Positions 28,101 to 35,905 of a stretch of DNA of 47,906 nt are shown piece by piece (positions within the stretch are counted from its first letter, which is position 1; the number at the start of each line of letters is the position of its first letter). A model generated the notes under the pieces. It had not been told where the DNA came from. It saw only the letters and a list, made by a program, of their open reading frames with translations, and searched no databases. The stretch spans positions 1-47,906 of the forward strand of contig JAPPNJ010000046.1 of the NCBI GenBank assembly GCA_028818705.1, in the 5' to 3' direction. The stretch comes from Candidatus Poribacteria bacterium. GTDB taxonomy: Bacteria > Poribacteria > WGA-4E > WGA-3G. The position numbers were made by a program, and so were the translations under genes.

Positions 28101-31100
28101 GAAACGACGCACTCAACCGTATTATCTTCGATATGCTCTTTAAACGGAACATTCGGCAACTCGGTCCCTTAAGTTTTGATTCTAAAGTTGAACTGCTGAT
28201 GACGGAAGGCACCGGACAGATCGACATCATGATGGAATACACGCTTTTCGGGGATCCTGCTTTGCAGCTTGCTATTGCTGGTGGTGAGATTTTGCCTGAT
28301 GTTGAGACGAAAACAGTTGCTCCAGGTGATACCCTCCGGATCGCCCCCGGATACGTTCAGAATGCGAGTTACGATCCAAGGACTCGGACGAAACGTTTTA
28401 CCAGAAATACCACCTTTAGTGGATCGCTTACTGTCAAGGCACTGTTTCCGGGAAAAACGGTTGTCGCCCAAGGAATCTCAGGTCCTGTTAACTACTACAC
28501 GGGTGATGTAATTTTGACGAAAACACTTACTGTCAGCAATGGTGCCTATCCGGCGATAACCTTTGCCGTTCCGCAAAATATTGCGAGCGGTGATGCGCAC
28601 GTTGAGTACTATGCCCAAAGTGACACAACAGTTGCTGTCGGTGGTGATGGATTTACCGTCAATATCCCAAAAATTCTTGATATTCAGGCTGAGTTGGTCG
28701 GTGAGGATAAATTCCGTATCTCTGTTCAGGTTTCTGATGAGAAAGAGGAGCTGGCTTCAGTTCTCTTGACTTGGCGCAACCCAGAAAGTCGGTCATGGGA
28801 GAATGTGAGCCTCACCCCGGCACCCCTACCTCTTTCAACAGAAGGATGGTGGACAGTGCCTGAACTACTTGATGCTCCAACGGACGGTTCTCTCATCCGG
28901 TATGAAATTTTGGTCACAGACACAGATAATAATGCGGTTACAAGTCAGATATTGCGGTATTATCCCTACGAGTATCCGAATCTTTCTGTTGTGCAGATAA
29001 ATAGAACCGATGTTGTTGGATACGGCTATAACGCCGAAACGAAGGAGTGGTATCTCTCGGCAGATGTGCAGGTGGAGGGAGAAGAGATAAAAACGCCTGT
29101 TGAAGTTGCCTTTTTTTACGGCAATCCGGATGTTGATAATGATACGATCGTTGATAGTGACATCAATCTCCTGGGGACTGCTCGGATCCAACCCGGAGAC
29201 TGGATACAACTTAACCCTTTAGTAGAATCTAAGAATGTCCCAACGGGGAAGAATGTCTACGAACCTGATCCGTTGAATACACTACCAATAGCGACTGCTG
29301 TTCTACCTCTAACAGGAAACTTTCCATTTATTGGCGGACAACCGGGAAAAGCTGACACACGCGGGTTACCTCTCGGTACACACGATATATTCGTCTATGT
29401 AGATCCAACCTTCGATGGGACGGATCCACCCGGCAGCGTTCTCGAAAACGAGGAAGATGATAATATCGCCTATCGACGGATTACCGTTGACATGGGGGTA
29501 GTAGGCGCGGCATCCTCAAGTCAGATTGTTAGTTTGGATCGTAACTGTGTTATCACTGCCCCACCTGGTGCGCTTCAAAACCCAACTGTACTTACTATAC
29601 GCTCCTTAGATGCGCGGAAGTTCGCTGCTGTAACAAGTTCAGTGGATACAACGGCGAAACCTGACACTCCAAGTGAATTTATAGGTGTTCTTGGCGGGAT
29701 GTCTAAGCGGGCACCGCTGCCCGGCGGTTCGGTTTATGGTTACGAACTTGTTGTTGATGCAGGGTCAGAAAAGGACGTTCAAGTTAGCGATAGTGTTGTT
29801 GCAAATAATTTGAAGACTTCTATTCAGTTGACTTCTCCGATAGCGATTGATTTTAGTTTCGATCTCGGGGCACTCGGCATGCAGCTCGCTGAAGAGTTGT
29901 TAGGGAGTTCGGAGGAAGTCGCCGATGTATCGGATGTAGCGGATACAATTGGGACTGCAGTCGCATCCCGTGCACGCGGGATAGGGGTTTACCAATGGAG
30001 TCCGACACTCGGCAATTGGATTCGGTTACCCTCTCAGCTGTTAGTCGATACTACGAGCACCTTAAAACAGCGGCTGCATGTAACCAACATAGGTACAGAG
30101 AATGTTGGTGAAGGTGAACTCCGTGACATTCGCATCCATCCTAATGGGGCACTCACCGGGAAGTACGTCCTTCTTTTCACAGGTCCTCAAACCTATCGGA
30201 TGCTTCGCGCACCCGTTATGGAAGACTCTCAATCGCTGGAAGCATTAGAAGTGATTTCAGCGGCGGAGCAGCTCGCAGGTTTTAGTACAGATTATCCGAG
30301 CTTTCAACATGGATTTTCTATTAACATGGAGACTGATTTTGAGGCACCTTTCGGGTTTGGGGACATTTGGACATTTAACATAACTGCTCTTGAACAACCT
30401 TTGGATGTTGACCCGGACTTCGGTGGTGCTTCGCAGGGAGAATTACGTTGGTATGCATCTGGATTCGGAGATAGCAACCGCGGCACCGGTACTGTGAGTT
30501 ATATCGAACTCCCAGCAGATACTACCATGCCGGAAGATCAGTGGATTATCTTTTTTTTAACCGACTCCGAGTTTCAGGTTGAAGGCGAGAGAACCGGTAT
30601 TCTACGTTCCCAAACCGACAGGAACGTGCCACTCCGCGGGACGGTTGGGCAACCGTTCTTTTACGCGCCCTACGGTTTACGTCTCCAAATTACACAAGGA
30701 ACACGTTCCTTTGAGCCAGGCGATAGATTTCGCTTTGAAACCCGATCTGTAGGGACCATTAGAGCGACAACGGATCGTCTTGGAGCGGTTACACTCTTGC
30801 ACAGTGATGATACGGTACCGCCAGATATACAGTTGACTATTGGTAACCAACAGCACTTCGTTCCGGGAGATGCCACGGATGCTGAACCGCTCATCGGTGC
30901 GACACTCACCGATCCGAGCGGACTCGATTATCTCACCCGACCGCTGCTCTTGGAACTTGGAAGTGGTCTCTCGTACGAACCTATTAATCCAGAAGCGTAT
31001 CAGTTAACGTATCATCCCGGCTCAAATCAACTCGTTTTGACATATCTGTCTCCTGAACTTGAACCGCGGGAATATGAGATTCGGCTAACAGCCAGCGATG

Positions 31101-31444
31101 TGCACGGGAACACTAACACAGAACGCATCACGTTCCGGGTTCACGATACCTTGCAGCTGCTATCGTTTCTGAACTACCCGAATCCGTTCCCACGCACAAC
31201 CACGCTCACTTGTGAATTAACAGCACCGGCTGACTCACTTGCTGTGAAGATTTATACACTGAGTGGGCGACTCATCCGTGAACTTTCAATGCCTGCGACT
31301 CCTGGGTTCCTTATGGTGGAATGGGACGGCAGGGATGCTGATGGCATTGAGGTAGCAAATGGCGTTTACTACGCGAAAATTCAAATCAAGCGTGAGGGTG
31401 AAAAAGACATCACTGAAATACTCAAAATGATGAAACTACGTTAA
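25109..31444 (+). CDS. PorU-like C25-family cysteine peptidase with T9SS C-terminal domain
   Basis: The 2111-aa product has a basic N terminus and signal/anchor segment (about 33-53, LGILLGVQVLLFIIGVG). A gingipain-like C25 domain spans about 674-1040, with the catalytic dyad His925 (YAGHGGRI) and Cys959 (LSCYNGYF), preceded by YVVLLGDGTFDFRG. Many beta-sandwich segments follow, including a CARDB-like region. The C terminus (about 2020-2111) has the T9SS sorting pattern NYPNPFPRTT, YTLSGRLIREL, WDGRDADG and GVYYAKI, ending KMMKLR. PorU is the surface sortase of type IX secretion that removes cargo C-terminal domains and attaches the product. At 2111 aa it is much longer than Porphyromonas PorU (about 1160 aa). 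A porV-type gene follows, as in Bacteroidetes. An alternative start is Met5. Confidence 0.8.
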   Translation: MAIKMTQLFLRQTRTKHKLGSLSFAGKRQHTRFGLGILLGVQVLLFIIGVGSTPAQVTQVTSDSGITVQFTLPELTISEVIRDNVRYQEVGYADSRFTNEPGNPKVPVTRLMLGIPASVEIEAVDVSAAPVETRNGVRLVPISIFNVHESNSRHSATQYWRESGSAYRSSGKSISYPGLPLASVVREGYIRNQRVIALALYPVQYLPNTRQLRLYSRLTINIRFSDAKQTYQGLGSQSYMAQRGPGQIVPESEAFERALSHQLLNAEAARHFRAPRLPVAAAPAVVPTETNETRYKLFVRETGVYALTGAALQRDWGIEIVGTDPARLRLTQGNRDIPLYVSGASDGRFDPEDAIFFLGHKSSNRYSLWNIYWLTLDGGGRVPARVPQITASPTDPTATQVPTFRSKVNFEEDYLTNNLEFIYTDTVSPGNKHGWFDALDFWYWDGIKNGGDGAEMRLEFPLHDVAKSFDPPHISVDLQGGTPVAHQVLVAINGVRIEVAEWQHQDPLTVARTLRTWDTLKDAAKGEQNVLSFARIDDNVDEDTTRYPYHVYLNRFSVEYTRLFRAVADELWFNSPTAEDASNERVQGGRNLQYKVEAFRNPGVHIFETDGNILTARMQGVTIERDIENPNLYNALFQVFDTRKAAFIAVSDTALRQPERVEIVAPIDLATARHSADYIVVTHSVFLDAAQRLAAWRATPKGGGYRTKVVTTDDIYNAFGDGGVSPKAIKAFLTHAYQSWVPPAPTYVVLLGDGTFDFRGVDTEIYSEPPELAGYIPTHYIRTDSFGRTSADHWYATVSGHDEFTDFYLGRLSVESVSQADAVVDKILAYEQSPPNGNWRRKIISVADDEVSNSGDFIFKKSLNEIAKDHTRLGYETVEVFLEDVIDLVEARPQEFTGLLPQRVAKDRIIEALGEGAVLAQYAGHGGRIVWAHEAIFDNASVDLVEETDKIPFMLVLSCYNGYFDKPGEPSMAEKLLRKDRGGIIGMLSATRLTYGSGNDALNRIIFDMLFKRNIRQLGPLSFDSKVELLMTEGTGQIDIMMEYTLFGDPALQLAIAGGEILPDVETKTVAPGDTLRIAPGYVQNASYDPRTRTKRFTRNTTFSGSLTVKALFPGKTVVAQGISGPVNYYTGDVILTKTLTVSNGAYPAITFAVPQNIASGDAHVEYYAQSDTTVAVGGDGFTVNIPKILDIQAELVGEDKFRISVQVSDEKEELASVLLTWRNPESRSWENVSLTPAPLPLSTEGWWTVPELLDAPTDGSLIRYEILVTDTDNNAVTSQILRYYPYEYPNLSVVQINRTDVVGYGYNAETKEWYLSADVQVEGEEIKTPVEVAFFYGNPDVDNDTIVDSDINLLGTARIQPGDWIQLNPLVESKNVPTGKNVYEPDPLNTLPIATAVLPLTGNFPFIGGQPGKADTRGLPLGTHDIFVYVDPTFDGTDPPGSVLENEEDDNIAYRRITVDMGVVGAASSSQIVSLDRNCVITAPPGALQNPTVLTIRSLDARKFAAVTSSVDTTAKPDTPSEFIGVLGGMSKRAPLPGGSVYGYELVVDAGSEKDVQVSDSVVANNLKTSIQLTSPIAIDFSFDLGALGMQLAEELLGSSEEVADVSDVADTIGTAVASRARGIGVYQWSPTLGNWIRLPSQLLVDTTSTLKQRLHVTNIGTENVGEGELRDIRIHPNGALTGKYVLLFTGPQTYRMLRAPVMEDSQSLEALEVISAAEQLAGFSTDYPSFQHGFSINMETDFEAPFGFGDIWTFNITALEQPLDVDPDFGGASQGELRWYASGFGDSNRGTGTVSYIELPADTTMPEDQWIIFFLTDSEFQVEGERTGILRSQTDRNVPLRGTVGQPFFYAPYGLRLQITQGTRSFEPGDRFRFETRSVGTIRATTDRLGAVTLLHSDDTVPPDIQLTIGNQQHFVPGDATDAEPLIGATLTDPSGLDYLTRPLLLELGSGLSYEPINPEAYQLTYHPGSNQLVLTYLSPELEPREYEIRLTASDVHGNTNTERITFRVHDTLQLLSFLNYPNPFPRTTTLTCELTAPADSLAVKIYTLSGRLIRELSMPATPGFLMVEWDGRDADGIEVANGVYYAKIQIKREGEKDITEILKMMKLR

Positions 31445-31637
31445 TAGTTATCGGTTGTCAGAGGATCAGCAGTCAGCAGTCAGCAGTCAGGGCGGGCTTT
31501 CAGCCCTCTCAGCAATCAGTAAAGAGAATACAGAAGATTCAAGAGTTTCTTTGACTGTCCTTTACTGACAACTGAAAGGCGTACTCGCCGCCCTGACTGC
31601 TATTTACTCTGAAAGCGAAGCGTACTGACAACCATTA
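31445..31637 (+). repeat. Repeat-filled gap between porU-like and porV-like genes
   Basis: The 199-bp gap holds GTTATCGGTTGTCAG, three tandem CAGTCAG units, the hairpin GGGCGGGCTTTCAGCCC, and CTGACAACTGAAAGGCG. It ends CGTACTGACAACCATTAATA and the ATG of porV. It is a composite of family B words around shorter hairpins. No separate promoter was recognised. Confidence 0.55.
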
Positions 31638-31643
31638 ATAAAC

Positions 31644-32690
31644 ATGAAACATCAAAAGAAAAACATCTTCTGCTTCATTGTATCTATAATTATGTTCTGT
31701 GTCGGGCTTTTATCGGTAGAGGCGAAATACACGGCTGATTTCCTGACGCTCGGTGTTGGTGCTCGTCCGCTTGCTATGGGTGGTGCAGGGACTGCTCTGA
31801 GTGCAGATGCTTACGCGCCTTACTGGAATTCTGCCGCATTGGGACAACTTACCCGGTATGAGGTCAGTTTCATGCACTCCACACTCAATGGAGAAGATGC
31901 TTACGATTTTGTCAGTTATATCCATCCGCTGAAAAATCGAGGGGCGATCGGTGTGAGCTGGCTTCGAGTTGGTGTTGACGATATTCCTATCACCAGTCTC
32001 CCGGTGGTCAGCCGTCCTGTTGGGCCGACGAACCGACCAGAGGTAGTGGGTTCTTTCAACAATACGGATAACGCTTTTCTCTTGGCATCGGGTTGGCAGC
32101 TACCCTCTTTTCACGGTATAGATTTCCGGATCGGTGGCACGCTCAAGCTTCTCTACATGAGTGGATATAGGAGCACAAACGCGATCGGTGGTGGTGCAGA
32201 TATCGGTTTCATTGCGACGACGAACCCAGAAAAGCCGCATCAACTGACGCTCGGTCTACAAGCGAGTGATGCCTTTCAGACGAAGCTTTATTGGAACACA
32301 CCTCCGCCTTCATCGGATCTTACCTCACATACCGAAACGATACCGCCGCATCTCAAGATCGGTATCGCAACGACCCATCGACTTAATATTTTCCAAAGTG
32401 CGCTTATTTTTGCCTTAGATACCTACATCAACGCCCCATACGCTAATCCCTATGGGGACTCCGGCGTTGAATTACATGGGGGTGCCGAGTGGACGTTGTT
32501 CGATCTGCTTGCCTTACGGATCGGGCTCGCCGAGCGTAGAGGCAGCCTTGAGAGTATTCGCCAATTAACAGCGGGAGCTGGGTTGAACCTCCGGTTCGTC
32601 ACCGGTGCAGGTGCAGGACTGGACTATGCGTTTGCGAATCATCCAGCGTTGGGCGGCAGCCATCGTATATCTCTCAGGATACGCTTTTAG
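31644..32690 (+). CDS. PorV/PorQ-family outer-membrane protein (UPF0164-like)
   Basis: The 348-aa product has a signal peptide (about 1-27, FCFIVSIIMFCVGLLSVEA). The family motif FLTLGVGARPLAMGGAGTALSADAYAPYWNSAALG follows, and the remaining strands suit a FadL-like beta-barrel of 14 strands ending LGGSHRISLRIRF. PorV proteins shuttle T9SS cargo from the translocon to the PorU/PorQ/PorZ attachment complex, and PorV is the direct partner of PorU. The gene order porU-porV here supports that role. A remnant of a second porV C terminus lies at 33470-33517. PorV and PorQ cannot be told apart with certainty by eye. Confidence 0.75.
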   Translation: MKHQKKNIFCFIVSIIMFCVGLLSVEAKYTADFLTLGVGARPLAMGGAGTALSADAYAPYWNSAALGQLTRYEVSFMHSTLNGEDAYDFVSYIHPLKNRGAIGVSWLRVGVDDIPITSLPVVSRPVGPTNRPEVVGSFNNTDNAFLLASGWQLPSFHGIDFRIGGTLKLLYMSGYRSTNAIGGGADIGFIATTNPEKPHQLTLGLQASDAFQTKLYWNTPPPSSDLTSHTETIPPHLKIGIATTHRLNIFQSALIFALDTYINAPYANPYGDSGVELHGGAEWTLFDLLALRIGLAERRGSLESIRQLTAGAGLNLRFVTGAGAGLDYAFANHPALGGSHRISLRIRF

Positions 32691-32782
32691 GTGGTAGTTA
32701 GGGATAAAAAAATAATATCCTTGGGCGATATCGTGTTCTTACTTCCAGTGCTATTCACGGAGCCACTCATTTGTGTATGCAA

Positions 32783-33490
32783 TTATATGGGTTCGTTGAT
32801 GGGTTCGTTGTCGCCGTTATCTGGCAGTGATTCCTCATTCGGCTCCTCTTTTGGCGGTGATTCCTCGTTTTCATGAGTGTCATCGGAATCTTGTTCTGGT
32901 TCAGCAGCTCCTTCCTCTCTTGGTGATTCCTCATTTTCGTGAGAATCATTGGAATCTTGGTTAGGTGTAGGGAGTTGTGTAAAGACGCTATCCTTGGGTG
33001 CCTGTGTGTGGCAGGCGCGACAACTCTCGCTTGTGCTACCGGGAACATCGCCGCCGGCTGCTATAAACTTCGCAGTCTCTGTCTGTCGGGTGTAGAGGGT
33101 GTAAAACCATCCGTTGTGTGTCGCATAGGCTGGGTCGTCAGTTTTCTTCATACTGGCGACGTGCTGGACGAAGGTGTTGGTGTTATTGTTGATCTCCTTG
33201 ATAATCAACGTGCCGACGGGAAACGTCTTGAGTGTATCGTCTTTGAGGGCAGCGACGCCGATGCCGTTGATATAGACGGAACGCGTGCCGAGTCCGTGTG
33301 CGGGTTTTCCCTGCTCAGTAGGTGTGATTTCAATGCGTATGCCTCGTGCGTCTTCTTCTGACAGAATGGGTGGCGCGACAGGTTTCATTATCAGTTGTGT
33401 CTCGTCACAGGCGATGAGAGCAATGCAACCGAGTAAGATAAGAGTGAGAAAGCAATACAAGTCATGCCTCCGTTGTTGGGTGGTAGCCAT
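32783..33490 (-). CDS. Cytochrome P460-like lipoprotein (copy B)
   Basis: The 235-aa product starts at the ATG at 33490 with GAGGGA upstream; a longer frame to 33559 lacks support. The lipoprotein signal ends ALIAC (Cys28). The domain GTLIIKEINNNTNTFVQHVASMKK, WFYTLYTRQTETAKFI, then CRACH (heme-binding CxxCH, Cys157-His161) and KDSVFTQL is the cytochrome P460 pattern. An outer- or inner-membrane-anchored heme protein with redox function is likely. The C-terminal 70 residues are acidic Glu/Ser/Asp repeats. It is roughly 94% identical (by eye) to the neighbouring copy A across the folded part. Its start codon, Shine-Dalgarno and first residues (MATTQQ) are antisense to a porV remnant. Confidence 0.7.
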   Translation of the reverse strand: MATTQQRRHDLYCFLTLILLGCIALIACDETQLIMKPVAPPILSEEDARGIRIEITPTEQGKPAHGLGTRSVYINGIGVAALKDDTLKTFPVGTLIIKEINNNTNTFVQHVASMKKTDDPAYATHNGWFYTLYTRQTETAKFIAAGGDVPGSTSESCRACHTQAPKDSVFTQLPTPNQDSNDSHENEESPREEGAAEPEQDSDDTHENEESPPKEEPNEESLPDNGDNEPINEPI

Positions 33491-33517
33491 CGTATGTCCC
33501 TCAAGATACGGTTTTAG
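33470..33517 (+). pseudogene. Remnant of a second porV-like gene (3' end only)
   Basis: On the plus strand 33470-33517 reads P-L-L-G-G-S-H-R-M-S-L-K-I-R-F-stop. This matches the last residues of the intact porV-like gene (A-L-G-G-S-H-R-I-S-L-R-I-R-F-stop at 32646-32690), with DNA identity high over about 45 bases. Nothing further upstream is recognisable as porV. The simplest reading is a tandem duplication of porV tail plus P460, with loss of most of the second porV copy. Confidence 0.7.
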
Positions 33518-34221
33518 ATGGAACCACAGTGAACACCCCACGATGTCGGAAAAATACACGGAGGCAGTGATTCCTCACCTGGCAGTGATTCCTCATCTGG
33601 CAGTGATTCCTCATCCGGCAGTGATTCCTCATTTTCGTGGGAATCATTGGAATCTTGTGGCTCATTTTCAGTTTCTTCTGGTGTTGGTTGCGTTTCTACT
33701 TCTGGTTCAGAGTCCGGTGCGGGGAGTTGTGTAAAGACGCTGTCTTTGGGTGCCTGTGCGTGGCAGGCGTGGCAATCCTCGCTCGTGCTACCGGGAACAT
33801 CACCGCCGGCTGCTATAAACTTCGCGGTCTCTGTCTGTCGGGTGTAGAGGGTGTAAAACCATCCGTTGTGTGTCGCATAGGCTGGGTCGTCGGTTTTCTT
33901 CATACTGGCGACGTGCTGGACGAAGGTATTGGTATTATTGTTGATCTCCTTGATGATGAGTGTGCCGATGGGGAAGGTCTGGTGTGTATCGTCTTTGAGG
34001 GCAACAACACCGATGCCGTTGACATAGACCGAACGCCTGCCGAGTCCGTGTGCGGGGTTTCCCTGCTCTGTGGGTGTGATTTCAATGCGTATGCCTCGTG
34101 CGTCTTCTTCTGAGAGAATAGGTGGCACGACAGGTTTCATTATCAGTTGTGTCTCGTCACAGGCGATGAGAGCAATGCAACCGAGTAAGATAAGAGTGAG
34201 AAAGCAGTGTAAAAGGCGCAT
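33514..34221 (-). CDS. Cytochrome P460-like lipoprotein (copy A)
   Basis: The 235-aa product starts at ATG 34221 with AAGGAG 9 bases upstream. The lipoprotein signal is MRLLHCFLTLILLGCIALIAC (Cys21). The P460 domain is as in copy B, with the heme motif CHACH (Cys150-His154) and KDSVFTQL. The acidic tail ends in four 18-bp tandem units that encode EESLPD/EESLPG. It lies 13 bases after the WD40-dockerin gene and 23 bases before copy B, so the genes are probably one operon with the FGE-fold lipoprotein upstream. Cytochrome P460 proteins oxidise hydroxylamine or detoxify NO in some bacteria; whether this one does is not known. Confidence 0.7.
   Translation of the reverse strand: MRLLHCFLTLILLGCIALIACDETQLIMKPVVPPILSEEDARGIRIEITPTEQGNPAHGLGRRSVYVNGIGVVALKDDTHQTFPIGTLIIKEINNNTNTFVQHVASMKKTDDPAYATHNGWFYTLYTRQTETAKFIAAGGDVPGSTSEDCHACHAQAPKDSVFTQLPAPDSEPEVETQPTPEETENEPQDSNDSHENEESLPDEESLPDEESLPGEESLPPCIFPTSWGVHCGSI
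33563..33634. repeat. 18-bp tandem repeat (four copies) in P460 copy A tail
   Basis: Four units of GGCAGTGATTCCTCAnnT lie end to end at 33563, 33581, 33599 and 33617. On the coding strand they give EESLP(D/G) repeats. Degenerate units are also seen in copy B near 32820-32870. Confidence 0.85.
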
Positions 34222-34234
34222 CTGTTAGAACTCC

Positions 34235-35860
34235 TTACTTCCGTATCAGCATCTTCCGTGTTGCCGTGAAATCTCCCGCTTCGAGCGTATAAAAATAGAT
34301 GCCACTCGCAGCCTGCTCGCCCTGTTGATTACGGCCGTCCCAATATGCTGCCCGGTTTCGACTTTCGTAGGTACCGATAGGCTGATGTCCTAATATCAAT
34401 CTTCGAATCAACAACCCCTCCGGGGTATAAATTTGCACCCTGACAGCTGCGGCCTCAGCGAGTCGGTAAGGTATCCACGTTTCGGGATTGAAGGGATTCG
34501 GATAGTTTGTCAATAGAATCGTCTCTGTTGGTCCCTTTTGGGTTTGTATCAATGTTTCACGAAGTTGATTGAGGACAGCGATTCCATCCTGTAAACTTTC
34601 ATGGTTACTCTTAAGCTCCTTAGCTCGGTTAATCCAAAATTGTAGGTTTTGGGCAAGTAGCGTTGGAACCCTTTGTGCACGGGTAGAAGGTGCTGCGGCG
34701 ACTTCCAATGCGTCGAGAACTTGCATGACATCTCGCCGATCCACGATCCCATCGTTATTGACATCGGCGTTTAGTTGTTCCCCTTGAACAAAGGTCTTGC
34801 CGAAATCAGAGGCAACGAGTACCAGATCCATCACATCCACTTTGCCATCAAGGTTAATGTCCTCTACTACCTCCAATGCCGCCTCATGCTTCAACGGAGT
34901 AACTGCCCACAACCGGATCGTCTCATCAGCACTTCCACTCGCGAGGAGATGCCCGTTCTTACTAAACGCCAATGCCTCAATATCGCCGCTGTGTCCTTGT
35001 AATGTAGTAAGGTGGTGGCCGGTACTTACATTCCACAACCGGATCGTATTATCCCAACTTCCACTTGCGAGCATGTACCCATCCGGACTGAACGCTAATG
35101 CCTCAACAGTGTTGCTGTGTCCCCTCAGTATCGCCTTAGTAACTCCCTCGGTGACGCCCCATAACCGAATGGTGTTATCGCGACTTGCACTCGCAAACGT
35201 GCGCCCATCCGGACTGAAAACGACTGCTTCAACAGCCTTGCTATGTCCACGAAGGGTGGTCTTTGTTTCTCCGGTTTCTGTATCCCACAACCGAATAGTG
35301 CTATCCCAACTTCCACTTGCGAGCGTGCGCCCATCCGGACTGAACCGTAGTGAAATAACGCCACTGCTGTGTCCATGAAGCGTTAATTGGTGTTCTCCAG
35401 TATTTGGGTCCCAAAATCTTATTGTACCATCGTGACTTGCGCTTGCAAGTATGCGCCCATCCGGGCTAAACGCTAATCCCTCAACAGGATCCCTGTGACC
35501 ACGAAGAACAGTCTTGTGTTGCCCTGTATGTAGATCCCACATCCAAATTGTGGCTTCATCACTCCCCGCCGCGATCGTGCTGCCATCTGGTGAAACTGCG
35601 ATACCAACAAAGTAATCAGTCTTTCCGCTAAGAGTCGTCTTGGGTTGTCCTGTATTTACATCCCACAAGTAGATTGCATCCCAGCCTGCACTCACAATGG
35701 TCGCGCTATCTGGAGTAAAAGTTAGCGCAGTAATACCTGTTGTGTGTCCTCGAAGCGTGGCACGCAGGGGGTAGGGCTGCGACCAAGTATCTCGGAGAAA
35801 TAAAGGTGAGAGGGATAAAAGAAGAACAGCGGAAAACAACTGTCTGACTTTTAAATGCAT
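34235..35860 (-). CDS. Secreted WD40 propeller with dockerin and T9SS sorting domain
   Basis: The 541-aa product has a signal peptide (about 1-28). Seven WD40 repeats span about 35-330 (LRGHTTGITALTF, SPDGRTLASGSWDSTIRLWD and similar). A dockerin-type pair of calcium loops (DINLDGKVDVMDL and DVNNDGIVDRRDV, about 335-390) comes next, then a C-terminal T9SS-type domain (about 450-541: NYPNPFNPETW, AYWDGRNQQG, GIYFYTLEAGDF, KMLIRK). The whole describes a surface-exported scaffold that would be a cargo of the PorU/PorV-type system about 1.5 kb away. The WD repeats are near-identical at DNA level, showing recent internal duplication. The gene lies between the FGE-fold lipoprotein and P460 genes, 45 and 13 bases apart. 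Confidence 0.85.
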   Translation of the reverse strand: MHLKVRQLFSAVLLLSLSPLFLRDTWSQPYPLRATLRGHTTGITALTFTPDSATIVSAGWDAIYLWDVNTGQPKTTLSGKTDYFVGIAVSPDGSTIAAGSDEATIWMWDLHTGQHKTVLRGHRDPVEGLAFSPDGRILASASHDGTIRFWDPNTGEHQLTLHGHSSGVISLRFSPDGRTLASGSWDSTIRLWDTETGETKTTLRGHSKAVEAVVFSPDGRTFASASRDNTIRLWGVTEGVTKAILRGHSNTVEALAFSPDGYMLASGSWDNTIRLWNVSTGHHLTTLQGHSGDIEALAFSKNGHLLASGSADETIRLWAVTPLKHEAALEVVEDINLDGKVDVMDLVLVASDFGKTFVQGEQLNADVNNDGIVDRRDVMQVLDALEVAAAPSTRAQRVPTLLAQNLQFWINRAKELKSNHESLQDGIAVLNQLRETLIQTQKGPTETILLTNYPNPFNPETWIPYRLAEAAAVRVQIYTPEGLLIRRLILGHQPIGTYESRNRAAYWDGRNQQGEQAASGIYFYTLEAGDFTATRKMLIRK

Positions 35861-35905
35861 TCTTTTTCCTTACAAACAGCAGATCGCCAGGGGATAGATA
35901 CTTAT

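Noticed and set aside
33637..34113. Plus-strand open frames opposite the P460 genes (also 32939-33361), similar to each other
   Set aside because: Their similarity only mirrors the duplication of the P460 genes on the other strand; those have signal peptides, heme motifs and Shine-Dalgarno sites.
34797..35378. 193-codon plus-strand open frame with internal repeats
   Set aside because: It is antisense to the WD40 blades; the repeats come from the propeller DNA.
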